In this document: positions 13,936-14,466 of the stretch, one piece after another
Numbering within the stretch: the first letter of the stretch is position 1
How the letters are laid out: each line of letters starts with the position of its first letter
Assembly: GCA_002328565.1 (NCBI GenBank)
Contig: DCUU01000069.1
Location: 1-14,466, forward strand
DNA from: Candidatus Moranbacteria bacterium UBA2206
GTDB lineage: Bacteria; Patescibacteriota; Minisyncoccia; Moranbacterales; UBA2206
Direction: 5' to 3'
DNA: 14,466 nucleotides
The notes under the pieces: model-generated
Seen by the model: the letters and a program-made list of their open reading frames with translations, nothing else
Told to the model about the DNA's origin: nothing
Databases searched by the model: none
Made by a program: the position numbers and the translations under genes

Positions 13936-13944
13936 ACCTCCGCC

Positions 13945-14099
13945 CCGCTTCCGCCCGCAAACTTTGAAGAAGTTTGCGTCCCAAAACAGAAAAATTTTCT
14001 CTACATTTTTTTAAATTTTGCGCGCGCCCGATTTTTTTCAAAAAGGAAAAGAAAATTTTTTGTTTTGGAGTTCCGAGAATTCGGAACGGCGGAAAGCGG
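13945..14099 (+). other. Four-way-junction (cloverleaf-like) noncoding structure
   Basis: Between 13936 and 14199 I see no gene. Four helices fit together with almost no unpaired bases: outer stem CCGCTTCCGCC (13945-13955) with 14088-14099 (one bulged A); side hairpin CGCAAACTT/AAGTTTGCG (13956-13978); inner stem 13981-14000 with 14050-14068 (19 bp, one bulge) closing a 49-nt loop that contains GCGCGCGC; side hairpin GTTCCGA/TCGGAAC (14070-14087). Junction gaps are 0, 2, 1 and 0 nt. A long T-rich stretch (14102-14137) follows, so it might end transcription of the recombinase fragment or be a structured RNA or DNA element. Confidence 0.55.
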
Positions 14100-14137
14100 A
14101 GCATTTTAGTTTTATTTTTTCTCTTTTTATACTTTTG

Positions 14138-14172
14138 GTCGCCATCGTCCCACCCAGCCCAACGCTGGCGAC
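14138..14172. repeat. GTCGCCA inverted repeat with 21-nt loop
   Basis: GTCGCCA (14138-14144) and TGGCGAC (14166-14172) enclose a C-rich loop in otherwise AT-rich DNA. It follows the T-rich stretch after the four-way junction. It may be a dispersed intergenic repeat. Confidence 0.4.
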
Positions 14173-14199
14173 AGCATGGAATTCCCGTATTTTGATATA

Positions 14200-14228
14200 T
14201 TGACAAAATATTAGAGCCTTGCTAATAT
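14200..14228 (+). promoter_or_regulatory. Promoter of the gene at the right edge
   Basis: Perfect -35 TTGACA (14200-14205), 17-bp spacer, -10 TAATAT (14223-14228). Same boxes and spacing as the typA promoter at 1919-1891. Predicted transcription start is near 14235, about 29 nt before the ATG at 14264. Confidence 0.7.
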
Positions 14229-14263
14229 GGTTAGGTAATCTAATAATAAGATAATATAATCAT

Positions 14264-14466
14264 ATGGAAAAGAAGGAATCTTGTGAAAATCACATTGTTT
14301 CCCTGATTTTCACAGCCAGTCGCAATCTTCGGAAAGAAAGTCAGGAGAATGTGATCGATGAATTTCAGGGTTTCCAACTGAATCATAGAAAGGCGCTCAA
14401 ATTCATCGATCTCATTCTCCTGACTTTCTTTCCGAAGATTGCGACTGGCTGTGAAAATCAGGGAAA
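14264..14466 (+). CDS. Partial gene at window edge, possibly a regulator N-terminus
   Basis: Open from ATG 14264 to the end of the window (67 codons, no stop). It has a good promoter. The first ~50 residues, MEKKESCENHIVSLIFTASR onward to LNHRKALKFI, are helical and weakly recall the N-terminal helices of MarR-like regulators; this is a guess. From about 14399 the DNA is the reverse complement of the upstream part of the same frame, so the later residues may not be real (see terminal palindrome). No function is assigned. Confidence 0.4.
   Translation, partial: MEKKESCENHIVSLIFTASRNLRKESQENVIDEFQGFQLNHRKALKFIDLILLTFFPKIATGCENQG
14298..14466. repeat. Terminal palindrome, 68-bp arms
   Basis: Arm 14298-14365 pairs with 14399-14466, with a single T-T mismatch (14352/14412) and a 33-nt loop. 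The window stops inside the pairing. TGTGAAAATCA at 14282-14292 is also complementary to 14304-14314 and repeated at 14450-14460. The structure could be a real palindrome, a mobile-element end or a snap-back artefact. Confidence 0.9.

Noticed and set aside
13859..14206. 115-codon minus-strand frame
   Set aside because: It runs through the recombinase tail and the four-way junction with arginine- and lysine-rich nonsense-like composition; no motif, promoter or ribosome-binding site.
14298..14466. Hairpin telomere of a linear replicon
   Set aside because: Only one end is visible, it lies inside an open reading frame with its own promoter, and a snap-back copying artefact explains the mismatch position better. 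Not excluded.

Overview
This AT-rich window looks like a piece of a bacterial chromosome from the Candidate Phyla Radiation (Patescibacteria), probably Parcubacteria-like. The reasons are inferential: few recognisable Shine-Dalgarno sequences, a conserved hypothetical protein of a type I associate with that group, a TrmB-type regulator, a serine recombinase whose reading frame ends antisense through a tRNA gene, and many short GC-rich palindromes between and inside genes. No ribosomal RNA or other decisive marker is present.

Left part (1-6.7 kb), housekeeping and membrane genes. On the minus strand lie typA/bipA (ribosome-associated GTPase), a P2-type Ca2+-ATPase-like pump with the Ca2+-ligating residues of SERCA transmembrane helices 4-6 intact, and a small ICMT-like membrane protein. 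Divergent from these are a conserved hypothetical protein and a GtrA-family membrane protein, probably one operon, ending at a clear intrinsic terminator.

Middle part (6.7-10.1 kb), a self-contained transport cassette. A tight minus-strand operon encodes substrate-binding protein, ATPase and permease of a nitrate/sulfonate/taurine-type ABC importer. It diverges from a TrmB-like regulator across an 85-bp gap holding a perfect 17-bp palindrome. An exact 41-bp direct repeat (terminator plus a promoter -35 box) brackets the cassette, so it looks like an insertion between gtrA and dnaX or a rearrangement at a repeated terminator.

Right part (10.1-14.5 kb). dnaX (polymerase III gamma/tau) carries an in-frame palindromic repeat in its linker. 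It is followed by tRNA-Gln(UUG), then a minus-strand large serine recombinase whose 3' end runs antisense through the tRNA. A perfect 133-bp inverted repeat flanks the recombinase. The second arm restores what looks like the protein's natural C-terminal tail. Directly upstream of the recombinase start is a noncoding region rich in secondary structure: three interlocking perfect inverted repeats that make a closed pseudoknot, then five consecutive hairpins, four of them 7-bp stems with 3-nt loops. Beyond the duplicated fragment is a four-way-junction (cloverleaf-like) fold. This tRNA/recombinase/structured-DNA module is the strongest candidate for something undescribed.

The window ends in a new promoter and an open reading frame containing a 68-bp-armed palindrome. 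That palindrome may be a snap-back amplification or assembly artefact, so the last ~60 bases should be treated with caution. No CRISPR array, rRNA or transposase was seen.
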